A stretch of 64,000 nt of DNA from Rheinheimera sp. UJ63. Lineage in GTDB: Bacteria > Pseudomonadota > Gammaproteobacteria > Enterobacterales > Alteromonadaceae. Under the pieces are notes generated by a model. It made no database searches. It was not told the DNA's origin and worked only from the letters and a program-made list of their open reading frames with translations. Of this stretch, positions 50,453-60,081 are shown one piece after another (within the stretch, counting starts at the first letter, position 1; every line of letters begins with the position of its first letter). The stretch is from the NCBI RefSeq assembly GCF_021568285.1, contig NZ_JAKGTQ010000001.1, forward strand, positions 620,001 to 684,000, in the 5' to 3' direction. The position numbers and the translations under genes were made by a program.

Positions 50453-51700
50453 CTATTCGATCATAATTACCCGAAAATCGTTCACATTAGTATTAGTTGG
50501 CCCCGTAATAATCAGGTCTCCTATTGTATGAAAAAAATGATAACTGTTATGCGCGTTCAACTCAGTTTGCAGGTCAAGCTTCGCTGCAGCGGCTCGTTGT
50601 AATGTTTGCGCATCGATAAAGGCACCCGCAACATCTTGACTGCCATCAACCCCATCAGTATCACAGGCTAACGCACTGATCCCAGGTGCGGCGTTTAAGG
50701 CTTGCGCCAAAGCCAATAAATATTCTTGGTTGGGCCCCCCATGTCCCGCTTCTCCCGATACGGTTACCGTTAGCTCACCACCCGAAAATAACAACACACG
50801 CTCTGCACGCTGTTGATAGCCCAACGCCAATGTTGCATGTTGCTTGGCAACACTGCTTGCTTCACCTTGTAAATCATAGCCTAGCACTTCACATCGCCAA
50901 CCAGCTTGTTGAGCCTTTGCTATGGCAGCATCAATCGCTGTTTGGGCATTCGCCACTATGCTGTAATGTGCAGCAGATGCTGAATTGTCGCTGTCTGAAA
51001 CGTCTGGCTGCTTTAAAAATGCGGCAACTTCAGGTAACACAGGCCAATGGTATTTTTCTAAAATTGCTAAAGCATCCGCTTTTGACTTACCATCACTAAT
51101 CGTAGGACCAGAAGCAATATCGGCAGGATTGTCGCCTACGACATCAGAAATGATCAATGATAGGTGCGGTGCAACGGCCGCCTTAGCTAGCTTACCGCCT
51201 TTAATTTGAGAAAGTTGTTTTCGAACGGTATTAATTTCAGCCACGTTGGCACCACTGCGTAACAAAAATCGATTGAGTTGCTGTTTTTGCGTAAATGATA
51301 CCGCTTCAACCGGCAAAGACATCAATGACGAACCACCGCCCGAAATTAAAAATAAGATCGGGATATGTGGCGGATTGTCTTTGACCAACTGCAACAACGT
51401 TTTTGCCGCGAGCAAACTATTCTCATCTGGGGTTGGATGGCTGGCGGTTAATACGCGGATCCGCCCCGTATCACCCACCTGCTCATAACCATAACGAGTA
51501 ACAACAGCGCCAAAGCAAGCATCACCAAAATATTGGTGTACCACTGCCGCCATCTCAGCCGCTGCTTTACCCGCCCCTATCACACAAACACCATGTTTCG
51601 CTTCTACCTGATGTAAATATCGAGGCAAACATGCCGCTGGTTTACACGCTGACACCGCTTCCGAAAACAATTGCTGTAGGAATGGCTTGGTATTTTCCAT
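50453..51700 (-). CDS. Glycerate 2-kinase, DUF4147/MOFRL family
   Basis: Phosphorylates D-glycerate, normally to 2-phosphoglycerate. 415 aa from the start at 51700 (MENTKPFLQQLFSEAVSACKP). The N-terminal DUF4147 domain has CVIGAGKAAAEMA, LTASHPTPDENSLLAAKTLL and LFLISGGGSSLMSLP. The MOFRL domain has LLFSGGELTVTVSGEAGHGGPNQEYLL and CDTDGVDGSQDVAGAF. 11 bp after the symporter gene, so cotranscribed. The presence of a glycerate kinase is the best clue to the locus substrate. Confidence 0.9.
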   Translation of the reverse strand: MENTKPFLQQLFSEAVSACKPAACLPRYLHQVEAKHGVCVIGAGKAAAEMAAVVHQYFGDACFGAVVTRYGYEQVGDTGRIRVLTASHPTPDENSLLAAKTLLQLVKDNPPHIPILFLISGGGSSLMSLPVEAVSFTQKQQLNRFLLRSGANVAEINTVRKQLSQIKGGKLAKAAVAPHLSLIISDVVGDNPADIASGPTISDGKSKADALAILEKYHWPVLPEVAAFLKQPDVSDSDNSASAAHYSIVANAQTAIDAAIAKAQQAGWRCEVLGYDLQGEASSVAKQHATLALGYQQRAERVLLFSGGELTVTVSGEAGHGGPNQEYLLALAQALNAAPGISALACDTDGVDGSQDVAGAFIDAQTLQRAAAAKLDLQTELNAHNSYHFFHTIGDLIITGPTNTNVNDFRVIMIE

Positions 51701-51711
51701 GATGAAGCCCT

Positions 51712-53289
51712 TTAAAATAAGTAAGGAATAGTTAAGCAAATGCCAACCATAATGGCGAACATGCCTAACAGAACAATGAGATCACGGCGAGTTAGAATCG
51801 ACTGTTCAACAAGGCCTGTTGTGGGTTCAAGAGATCGCTGCTCGCTATTAACGTTAAAAAGTTGACTAGTGAACATGGCCACCACCACCGCCACGCTAAA
51901 ACCAATAAAGTTCCACCAAAACCAAAACACATTAGGTAGCAATAACAACACCAATAAATTACACAATACACCGGCAACCAAACCGAGATTGACATGCAAA
52001 GCACGACTTTTCTTGTGTAATACTGCTAATAAAAACACAGCTAAGATCGGCCCATAAAATAAAGAGCCCACTTTATTAATTGCTTCAATCACTGTTGGAG
52101 CAATATTACCGGCATACAATGAAAACAGCAGTGTGACACCCCCCCAAGCCAATCCTAAATACTTAGCCAATGACAAGTAACGTTCTTGATCGAGTTCTTT
52201 GTTCGCGATTCGGCAATAGTCTTCTAAACTGACTGCGGCCAAAGAGTTAATAGCGGAGCTCAGTGATGACATCGCCGCGGCTAAAATTGCGACCACTAGC
52301 AAACCAATTAAGCCATGAGGTAAATAATTAAGAATGAAAACAGGCATCATCCAATCTGGATTATCTGCCGGAATTTGCGCGAGGAAACTGGCGTCACTGA
52401 GCGCTAACGTGCCCACAATTAAGCCCGAGAAACAATACAGTAAAGTAATAGGGAAACGGATCACACCATTTGCCAGCACCATATAACGCAAATGTTCTGG
52501 ATTCTTTGCCGCTAATGCTCGCTGTGCCTGAGTTTGATCACAACCATAATAAGAGGCATACAACACTACACCGCCAAAAATCATCGGTAAAAAACCAAAG
52601 CCATCGCCACTTAAACCGTAAGAATCAAATTTAATTGCTTGTAAACGACTTGGATCGACTTGCTCAACAAAGGCATCAATACCACCTAGATAGTACAAAC
52701 CAAAACCGATGCAAGCTATGGTACCTGCGACAATAATGACCATCTGGATTGCGTCACCGTAGACCACGGCTTTCATCCCACCTTGCAGTGAATATAACAC
52801 CGTAATCACCCCCGTCAGCACCACAGCTTGCCAAGCGGCTATGCCCATAGTACCTTGCAAAATAATCGACACGGCATAAATCATAATGCCGGTTGCAAAT
52901 GCACGGCTAAACTGAAATACAATGCTAATTAGCACGCGGGTAGAACGGCCGAAGCGTAGCTCCAGGAAATCATAAATACTGACTACACCGCTGCGATATA
53001 AAGCGGGTAACACAGTGGCGAGAATCACGATCATGGCCAGTGGCACACCCAGTTCATAAGACAACCACTGTAATCCACCGCCTTCCCGTAATCCCACAAA
53101 AGCGGGGGCAGAAACAAAACTGATTGCCGACAACTGCGTCGCCATCACAGATAGCGATAGCGGCTTCCAACCTAATGTTTTCCCGCCTAAAAAATACTCA
53201 CTTTTACTGTTTTGTGAGCGCAACATAAAGCCTAAAACCAACAAGGCTGATAAGTACAACACGATAATTGAAAAGTCTAAGATATTCAT
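51712..53289 (-). CDS. Sodium:solute symporter (SSS family), sugar or glycoside uptake
   Basis: 525 aa, about 14 membrane helices. N-terminal YLSALLVLGFMLRSQNSKSEYFLGGKTLGWKPLSLSVMATQLSAISFVSAPAF, read in parts, is the classic SSS start; AMSSLSSAINSLAAVSLEDY is the second sodium-site region. SGLT-like members carry sugars, others carry acids or nucleosides. In this locus it should bring the glycoside across the inner membrane without phosphorylation. Written sequence is split: SEYFLGGKTLGWKPLSLS and MATQLSAISFVSAPAF are the key parts. Confidence 0.88.
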   Translation of the reverse strand: MNILDFSIIVLYLSALLVLGFMLRSQNSKSEYFLGGKTLGWKPLSLSVMATQLSAISFVSAPAFVGLREGGGLQWLSYELGVPLAMIVILATVLPALYRSGVVSIYDFLELRFGRSTRVLISIVFQFSRAFATGIMIYAVSIILQGTMGIAAWQAVVLTGVITVLYSLQGGMKAVVYGDAIQMVIIVAGTIACIGFGLYYLGGIDAFVEQVDPSRLQAIKFDSYGLSGDGFGFLPMIFGGVVLYASYYGCDQTQAQRALAAKNPEHLRYMVLANGVIRFPITLLYCFSGLIVGTLALSDASFLAQIPADNPDWMMPVFILNYLPHGLIGLLVVAILAAAMSSLSSAINSLAAVSLEDYCRIANKELDQERYLSLAKYLGLAWGGVTLLFSLYAGNIAPTVIEAINKVGSLFYGPILAVFLLAVLHKKSRALHVNLGLVAGVLCNLLVLLLLPNVFWFWWNFIGFSVAVVVAMFTSQLFNVNSEQRSLEPTTGLVEQSILTRRDLIVLLGMFAIMVGICLTIPYLF

Positions 53290-53420
53290 AATATTACTTA
53301 TGCCGCCAGCACAGTAAGGCGCTTCACTTGAATGCCTTAATATTAGAAGTCAGTAGGCCATATTCGTCACGTTGTCACGATAAAGCATGGCCACTGGTTT
53401 ATGACACTTGGATTTGCTGA

Positions 53421-55886
53421 TTAGAAATCGTACTTCAGGCGTAATGTGACTCGTCTTGGTAAAATCGGACGGCCAACAAAGAAGGGATTATCCGAGCTTT
53501 GATTGTTACCCAGTCGCGGTGATCCTTCCGTAACACCATCTGAATCAAATAAGTTAAATACTCCCACACTTAATCGAATCTTCTGATCATTCGATAACGC
53601 CCAACTATGGCCGACATCTACTCTGAACAGATGAAATGCGTCTAATTGCACAGAGTTTGCATCATTAGCATAATTATCACCGGTGTAACTATGATAAAAA
53701 GACGCATCCCAATTATCCGCTTGATAACTCACGGCGGTATTCAACATCAGCTTGGGCTTACGCCGTAATTCGTTACCGATAATAGTTGGATCAGAGTCAT
53801 ATTGAGTAAACTCATGATCGGTATAAGTTAAATTAGCATCAACAGACCAACTATCAGTTAATTTATAACGGCCGGTCAATTCAACACCGGTGGCTTTAGT
53901 TGACTGTAATACAGGCAACTCTAACACCCCACCTTGACCATCATTGACAAAATCAACGCTGCGGCGATCTTTCAGATCGGTTCGGAACAAGGCCACGCTA
54001 CCAATAAAGTCATTATTGAAAAACTTAATACCTAATTCAGCTTGTTCAATCACTTCCCCTTCATATTTAGCTGGCTTGCCTAGGCTGCTAAATTGAATAC
54101 CACGAATTTCAGGGAAGAAAAAACCACGCGAAGCATTTGCATAAACATTGAGTTGATCTGTTAAACGATATAACGCCGCCGCAGATACCGCAAAATCTGA
54201 GGTGGACACTTCACCATAGGTGATTTTTCCATTACCCGTGGTATTCACTCTTAGGTTTGGAGCGAGTAAGGGATTGTCGCTGAGTTGTACTACTTGGCTA
54301 CCTTCACGATTAATGGTGCCATCAATGGTTTCCCAACGAATACCTAAGTCAAGAATCCATTTGTCACTTTCCATTTGGTCAGCAATATATACCGCACGCC
54401 GTGTCGCGTTTATAGTTTGATTAGTATAGGAAATACCTGGGCCGCTGACGCCGTTTTGGGTATAGCTCATCAAGGTACCAGCACTACCACTTTGGCTGCC
54501 ATCGACATCGGTATAACGGACATCGACTAAACGAGGCACATTGTTAAATTCGCCCAGATAGGTCGTAATCACACTATCATCATCGGCTTCAGAATGAGAA
54601 AAGAAGGAACCTAAGGTTATATTGTGACTAAAATCGCCAATAAACAGACTTTTTACTAAATTTAGCTCAGTAGAAAGATCTTCTGCGGGTCGGTCACGAT
54701 CTAAAATACGGTTGGCAAACAATAAATAATCAGCGGGTAATACCTGACCGGAGTCGACAAAGGTAAAACTGGCATTGGCAGGTAAGCCTAAACCCCGATT
54801 GGCTAAAAATTGTGACTGTGTTTCAGGGACATTGACAATACCATCGCCATCAAGAAACAAATTAAATTGGTGCTGATACTTTGCATATTTACCACGCATA
54901 TTAAACGCAAGGTCTGTTGTTAACTCTTTATCAAATGCAAAGGAAACCGAACTCCCTTTGGTCACGGCACCTTCGCTAATTGGCGATTCGTAACGACCAT
55001 CTGCCGTCATGTAAGACATACTAGACGCATAAGCCGTTTGTAGCGATTCCACTTCTTTACCATCGTTGCCTACAAGCCGTGATAAATTCTGGCCATCCAG
55101 TGGGATCGGTAAATAAAATTGTGCCTGATCATCAATATATTGGCCATATATCGTAAAAGAGCCAGAACCATCAGTGAAAGCTTTATGAATATTGCCTCGT
55201 AACTGCGTGCCTTTAGTTGGTAAGCCGGTGTCGAGTGGGCCATCATCATAGCGATAAAAACCTGATAGGGCATAAGATAAACCATCATTGTTTAACGGGC
55301 CACTGGTCGCGAAATCAAGACGGGTACGCCCTTGATCGGCCATTTCAAGTTGCACACTACTTTGTGCTACATCGCCACCCACTTTAGAAATATAGTTAAT
55401 AACCCCAGCTACCGAACCCGCACCAAATAAATTTGATACGCCACCTCGAACAAACTCTACCCGCTCAATACCCAAATCATTTCGATAATAGACATCAAAG
55501 GCAGATGAATTCAAACCAAAGGTACTAAAGCTTGGCGAGCCATCATACATCAAAGGCGTAAATTGAAATTGACCAGACGATGGTAAACCGCGCACTTGTA
55601 AGTTTGTCGCAACTTCGCCACCTCCACCTTCTACTTTAATGCCAGGTATATAGCGTAAAACATCTGCTTGGCTACTTGATGTAAGCTTGCCAAGCTCAAA
55701 TTCGCCAATAGCCGATACCGATTGCGGTGTGTCGGACATAATACGTCCACGGCTAGTACCAGAAATGATAATTCGCTCCACTTCAGGCTGATTTTTTGCT
55801 TTTTCAATGGTTGTCCCGTCTTCAACAGCGAAGGCGTTTGGTACCAAACACAAGGAAATAATAGATGCGATTGTTGTTTTCTTCAC
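53421..55886 (-). CDS. TonB-dependent outer-membrane receptor of the sugar locus
   Basis: 821 aa. Signal peptide to about residue 20 (...VPNAFA), plug domain with TPQSVSAIGEFELGKL, ADVLRYIPGIKVEGGGG and RNDLGIERVEFVRGGVSNLFG, a 22-strand barrel, and the terminal LRLKYDF. Related to catecholate-siderophore and sugar receptors; the neighbours point to active uptake of a glycoside or oligosaccharide. Divergent from the GH63 gene over a 173-bp shared regulatory region. Confidence 0.9.
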   Translation of the reverse strand: MKKTTIASIISLCLVPNAFAVEDGTTIEKAKNQPEVERIIISGTSRGRIMSDTPQSVSAIGEFELGKLTSSSQADVLRYIPGIKVEGGGGEVATNLQVRGLPSSGQFQFTPLMYDGSPSFSTFGLNSSAFDVYYRNDLGIERVEFVRGGVSNLFGAGSVAGVINYISKVGGDVAQSSVQLEMADQGRTRLDFATSGPLNNDGLSYALSGFYRYDDGPLDTGLPTKGTQLRGNIHKAFTDGSGSFTIYGQYIDDQAQFYLPIPLDGQNLSRLVGNDGKEVESLQTAYASSMSYMTADGRYESPISEGAVTKGSSVSFAFDKELTTDLAFNMRGKYAKYQHQFNLFLDGDGIVNVPETQSQFLANRGLGLPANASFTFVDSGQVLPADYLLFANRILDRDRPAEDLSTELNLVKSLFIGDFSHNITLGSFFSHSEADDDSVITTYLGEFNNVPRLVDVRYTDVDGSQSGSAGTLMSYTQNGVSGPGISYTNQTINATRRAVYIADQMESDKWILDLGIRWETIDGTINREGSQVVQLSDNPLLAPNLRVNTTGNGKITYGEVSTSDFAVSAAALYRLTDQLNVYANASRGFFFPEIRGIQFSSLGKPAKYEGEVIEQAELGIKFFNNDFIGSVALFRTDLKDRRSVDFVNDGQGGVLELPVLQSTKATGVELTGRYKLTDSWSVDANLTYTDHEFTQYDSDPTIIGNELRRKPKLMLNTAVSYQADNWDASFYHSYTGDNYANDANSVQLDAFHLFRVDVGHSWALSNDQKIRLSVGVFNLFDSDGVTEGSPRLGNNQSSDNPFFVGRPILPRRVTLRLKYDF

Positions 55887-55999
55887 AGCGGTTTCTCCAT
55901 CCTGTTATTAAAATTATGGTGTCATTCTCGACATGCGGAATAACTTTGTTGTTGTAACCTGTCATGGGCTGAGTAAAGCACAAAAAAAAACCGTTTACA

Positions 56000-56012
56000 A
56001 CCCATTTTGGGT
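56000..56012. promoter_or_regulatory. Palindrome in the divergent receptor/GH63 promoter region
   Basis: ACCCA-TTT-TGGGT, a perfect 5-bp inverted repeat with a 3-bp spacer, 48 bp before the GH63 start. It lies between two divergent genes of the locus, so it is a reasonable site for the ROK regulator. No second copy was found before the symporter, the epimerase or the regulator. Confidence 0.35.
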
Positions 56013-56059
56013 GATATACCATTCAATTATTAGCCGATAAACTTAAAGGAACACCCATA

Positions 56060-57358
56060 ATGACTAATAGTAATTGGACGGCAAGCACATCACCACAACA
56101 ACAAAACTTGCGAGCATTAGCCGAAAAGACATTAATAAATAATGATTTAGGCGGTTATACCGTACCGACGCATGGCCTATATCCTTTTCAATGGAATTGG
56201 GATTCTGCTATTACAGCCTTAGGTTGGATGCAATTTGATGAACAACGAGCTTGGCAAGAATTAGAAATATTGTTTTCCGGGCAATGGCCTGATGGCATGG
56301 TGCCGCACATTTTATTTCATAAAGATTCTGACAGTTATTTTCCAGGCCCCGTAGTTTGGGGGGCAGACAAACCCATCAAAAGCACGTCTATTTCGCAACC
56401 CCCCGTGGTAGGAAGCGTGATGAAAATCATGCTTGAACAAGCCAAAGACCCGCATTTTGCGCGAGAAAAAGCGACGACATTATTCAATAAATTAGTCGAT
56501 TACCATCTATGGTGGTATCAGCAACGTGACCCGGAAGAAACCGGCTTGGTGGTGACTTATCACCCATGGGAATCAGGCATGGATAATAGCCCGGCTTGGG
56601 ATGATGCTTTACAGGCAGTGCCATGCGTCACCTGGTCTTATGAGCGGCGCGATACTAAACACGTTGATTCCGCGCAGCGCCCACATAAAAGCGAATATGA
56701 CCGTTTCTTGTATTTGGTAGACTTTTTCAAACAGCATCAATTTGATAGCAAACGCATCTTTGCACAATGTCCGTACAAGATGAATGATATTGGCATCATC
56801 GCGATTTTGCATCGCGCCAGCAAAGATTTACTCATTATGAGTGAAATGCTGCAAATGCAAGACGAGCGCACTGAGTATATTGCCAAGCGAATGGAAGTCA
56901 CGCAACAAGCCATCAGTGCTTTGTGGTGTGAGAAAGACCACTATTTTTATAGCCGCAATGTGTTGACCAATCAGCTTGTCGCAGTAAAAACCTCGGCTGG
57001 CTTACTCAGCTTATATGCGGGTTTCGCCTCTGCAACACAAAAAACCAGCTTAAACAAAACCAGCATTGAATGGCTACAAGCTAGTCAATTCAGCCTGGCC
57101 TCAACGCACCCAAGCGCAAGCTGCTACGAACCACAACGCTACTGGCGTGGACCGATTTGGCTGCATATTAACTGGATGATTGCCTTAGGTTTAGAAGAGT
57201 CGGGATATCAAGATACCGCCAAATCGATTCAAAACGATAGCCGAGAGCTGATAAAACTCGCTGGTTTTTATGAATACTTTAATCCAGAAACGGGTGCCGG
57301 TTGTGGTGGTAAAGATTTCTCTTGGACCGCAGCAATCGCGATGCATTGGTTACTGTAA
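56060..57358 (+). CDS. GH63-type glycosidase, probable mannosylglycerate/glucosylglycerate hydrolase
   Basis: 432 aa, no signal peptide, so cytoplasmic. The (alpha/alpha)6 fold is marked by YPFQWNWDSAITALGW (residues 41-56), WPDGMVPHILFH (76-87), WESGMDNSPAWDDAL with the probable general acid Asp175, and FYEYFNPETGAGCGGKDFSW with the probable base Glu405. These blocks resemble the small GH63 enzymes that cleave alpha-mannosylglycerate or alpha-glucosylglycerate (Thermus, Rubrobacter, Mycobacterium hassiacum) rather than the large processing glucosidases. The adjoining glycerate kinase agrees. Other GH63 or GH37-like substrates remain possible. Confidence 0.78.
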   Translation: MTNSNWTASTSPQQQNLRALAEKTLINNDLGGYTVPTHGLYPFQWNWDSAITALGWMQFDEQRAWQELEILFSGQWPDGMVPHILFHKDSDSYFPGPVVWGADKPIKSTSISQPPVVGSVMKIMLEQAKDPHFAREKATTLFNKLVDYHLWWYQQRDPEETGLVVTYHPWESGMDNSPAWDDALQAVPCVTWSYERRDTKHVDSAQRPHKSEYDRFLYLVDFFKQHQFDSKRIFAQCPYKMNDIGIIAILHRASKDLLIMSEMLQMQDERTEYIAKRMEVTQQAISALWCEKDHYFYSRNVLTNQLVAVKTSAGLLSLYAGFASATQKTSLNKTSIEWLQASQFSLASTHPSASCYEPQRYWRGPIWLHINWMIALGLEESGYQDTAKSIQNDSRELIKLAGFYEYFNPETGAGCGGKDFSWTAAIAMHWLL

Positions 57359-57451
57359 ATAGCGAAAAGTAACTTAAGACTTGTTTTCGTGGCAGCCGCT
57401 TTGCTGCTGCCTTGCTTCACACATTGTGTACTCGCCCCTTAGGAGCTTGTT

Positions 57452-58657
57452 ATGAGACCGACTTTTCCTAATTTTAATAGTAAGGCCTTTCTAACCCAGC
57501 ATATCGCAGATACGCTGGCTTTTTATGAGCCCAACATTGATGCTCCCCATGGTGGTTTCTATCAAAACTTTGCTGATGACGGCAGCGTATTTGACAAAGA
57601 AAGCCGACATCTCGTCAGTTCAACCCGCTTTGTGTTCAACTATGCACGCGCCTTTTTACTGTTTAAAGACGAAAAATACCTACAAAGAGTAAAGTCAGGT
57701 ATCGAATTTCTACGTAACGCTCATTTTAATCCTAAAACGCGGGGGTATGCTTGGTTACTGAAAGTCGACGAAGCAGGACATATTCAAATCCTTGATGATA
57801 CTAATCATTGTTATGGCTTTGCCTTTGTTATGTTGGCTTATAGCTGGGCGTTCAGAGCTGGCGTGCTAGCCGCAAAAGAGTACTTAGCCGAAACGTTTGC
57901 CTGCATGGAACAACACTTCTGGGATACAAAGGCCAGTTTATATAAAGATCAATTTAATGCGGACTTTAGTGTTTGCGATCCTTACCGTGGTCAAAATGCC
58001 AACATGCACAGTTGTGAAGCGCTTATCGCCGCGTTTGAAGCGACCAAGGAAAACCATTATCTCGATCGGGCATTGTTATTAGCTGACACCATGGTCAACC
58101 GCCAAGCATCCATGATGAATGGCCTGATTTGGGAGCACTATGATACCAATTGGAACGTCGATCTTAATTACAATAAAGACGACCCAAAACATTTATTCCG
58201 CCCGTGGGGGTTTCAACCCGGTCATCAAACGGAATGGGCAAAATTGCTGTTATTTATAGCACGGCATCGCCCAGCCGATTGGTTGCTAGCGAAAGCAGAA
58301 ATACTCTTTAATCAAAGCATAGACATTGCTTGGGATAAACAACATGGCGGCTGTTTTTATGGTTTTGCGCCTGATCACAGCATTTGCGATGATGACAAAT
58401 ATTTCTGGGTTCAAGCTGAAAGTCTCTGTTGTGCCGCTTATCTGTTTAACGCTTCAGGTAACCCAACATATCAAAACTGGTACCAAGAATTATGGCGTTA
58501 TAGCTGGCAACATATGATTGACCATAAATATGGGGCTTGGTTTAGGATCTTAACCGCAGACAACCAAAAAGTTGATGATAAAAAAAGCCCGCTTGGCAAA
58601 ACGGACTACCACACTATGGGGGCTTGTTTCGATATTTTACAACTGGGTAGCATTTAG
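57452..58657 (+). CDS. AGE-family epimerase/isomerase, probable mannose isomerase
   Basis: 401 aa, (alpha/alpha)6 barrel of the N-acylglucosamine 2-epimerase family. The conserved residues of the group are visible: Arg59 (STRF), His186 (NMHSCEA), Glu228 (WEHYD), His258 (PGHQTEWAKLLL) and His387 in DYHTMGAC; the last two match the catalytic histidine pair of YihS-type enzymes. The ending is close to D-mannose isomerase, which interconverts mannose and fructose. No signal peptide. 93 bp after the GH63 gene, with TAGGAG before ATG; a small hairpin (GGCAGC / GCTGCC, 57391-57411) lies between them. Confidence 0.8.
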   Translation: MRPTFPNFNSKAFLTQHIADTLAFYEPNIDAPHGGFYQNFADDGSVFDKESRHLVSSTRFVFNYARAFLLFKDEKYLQRVKSGIEFLRNAHFNPKTRGYAWLLKVDEAGHIQILDDTNHCYGFAFVMLAYSWAFRAGVLAAKEYLAETFACMEQHFWDTKASLYKDQFNADFSVCDPYRGQNANMHSCEALIAAFEATKENHYLDRALLLADTMVNRQASMMNGLIWEHYDTNWNVDLNYNKDDPKHLFRPWGFQPGHQTEWAKLLLFIARHRPADWLLAKAEILFNQSIDIAWDKQHGGCFYGFAPDHSICDDDKYFWVQAESLCCAAYLFNASGNPTYQNWYQELWRYSWQHMIDHKYGAWFRILTADNQKVDDKKSPLGKTDYHTMGACFDILQLGSI

Positions 58658-58737
58658 CCCGTGTGCTTGAAATAAAGGGTGTAAAGCCCTCGACAGTGGC
58701 CTTAGTCATCTTAACATCGCCTAAAACACAAAACGTG

Positions 58738-60075
58738 CTATTTCGTTAAAAAATTAGGACGTTTTGTCACTGCCGGTGTATTCAGCACTAACTCTGGCGG
58801 CAGTGCAAAAGAAAAAGTACTGCCTTCACCCGGCTCTGAAAAAATCATTAGCTGGCTATTATGACGTGACAGCACATGTTTAACGATGGCTAAACCTAAA
58901 CCGGTGCCCCCGGTATGACGAGCACGCGCCTGATCTACGCGGTAAAAGCGTTCGGTCAGTCGTTTCACATGATTAGCCGCAATACCTTCGCCATTGTCCG
59001 TCACCGTAAACAGGGCTTTTTGATGTTCGCGCTGCCAGCTGATATGGATCTCCCCCTTGGCAGGGGTGTATTTTATCGCATTCGTCACTAAGTTAGAAAA
59101 AGCACTCCGCAGCTCTTCTGCTACCCCGGTCACTTTTAGACTGTCATCAATGGTAAAGTGTAATTGATGTTGTTTTTCTCGGTTTAAGGTTTCGGCTTCG
59201 TGTTCAATTAAATGCAGCATGGCGGGTACATCCACCTCTAATTCAAACTGCACTCTTGCCGCCGCCTCAATCCGCGATAAGGTTAATAACTGCTGCACTA
59301 AACTGTCCATGCGTCGCGTTTGTTCTAGCATGACAGTATGGGCTTTAGGCCAGATCGCCGGTGGCGGTTGGCAATCGGCATCCATCATTTCTAAATAGCC
59401 TTGCAGCACCGTCAATGGCGTACGTAACTCATGCGATACATTGGCAACAAAGTCTTTGCGAATTTGCTCTAACTGCTTTAATTGGCTGATATCGCGGACG
59501 ATCAGCAGAAATTGCGCCTTACCGTAAGGCATCATTTTACATTCAAGCACCAGATTAGATGAGGTAGGCGACAAGACTTCTAACGGCTGTTGAAAGCGTT
59601 GTTCTTTCAGGTATTGATGAAACTCAGGCGAGCGAATTAAATTATCAATACGCTGCCCTTCATCACTTGGCCAACGTAAACCAACCAATATTTGCGCCAG
59701 CTTGTTACACCAAATGATACTCCAGTCTTCACTTAGCACCACCACCGCCTCAGGCAGGGCTTCAGCGCCATCTCGAAAACGCCTGACTAAAGTCCGTAAT
59801 TCTTTGCGTTTGCGCCGCTCGCGCCGCTGCTGAAAGTAAATGCCGTCGAAGATTTGTTGCCAGCTACCATCGCCGGCCGGAGGGGTGAGTTTACGATCGC
59901 GCCACAACCATTTATCTAATAAAAAGATATGTTTATAGTGCCAAGCCAGTTGAAACACACTCACTATAAACAAAGCCAGTAAAATATCACCAAAGATCCA
60001 ACCGACAAAAGCTGCCAAACCATACTGCAGCAAGGCTTTGCTCAGCAGTGTCTTTTTAGACAGCAATAAACGCAT
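58738..60075 (-). CDS. phoR: Phosphate regulon sensor kinase PhoR
   Basis: 445 aa. Two N-terminal helices (residues about 15-45), a PAS domain (AVVVLSEDWSIIWCNKLAQILVG, split near 110-132), the H-box FVANVSHELRTPLTVLQGYLEMM with His215, and the HATPase domain with NLVTNAIKYTPAKG and GGTGLGLAIVKHVLSRH. Phosphorylates PhoB in low phosphate and is held off by PstSCAB-PhoU. 6 bp after phoB. Sequences quoted are partial blocks. Confidence 0.96.
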   Translation of the reverse strand: MRLLLSKKTLLSKALLQYGLAAFVGWIFGDILLALFIVSVFQLAWHYKHIFLLDKWLWRDRKLTPPAGDGSWQQIFDGIYFQQRRERRKRKELRTLVRRFRDGAEALPEAVVVLSEDWSIIWCNKLAQILVGLRWPSDEGQRIDNLIRSPEFHQYLKEQRFQQPLEVLSPTSSNLVLECKMMPYGKAQFLLIVRDISQLKQLEQIRKDFVANVSHELRTPLTVLQGYLEMMDADCQPPPAIWPKAHTVMLEQTRRMDSLVQQLLTLSRIEAAARVQFELEVDVPAMLHLIEHEAETLNREKQHQLHFTIDDSLKVTGVAEELRSAFSNLVTNAIKYTPAKGEIHISWQREHQKALFTVTDNGEGIAANHVKRLTERFYRVDQARARHTGGTGLGLAIVKHVLSRHNSQLMIFSEPGEGSTFSFALPPELVLNTPAVTKRPNFLTK

Positions 60076-60081
60076 GGGCGC

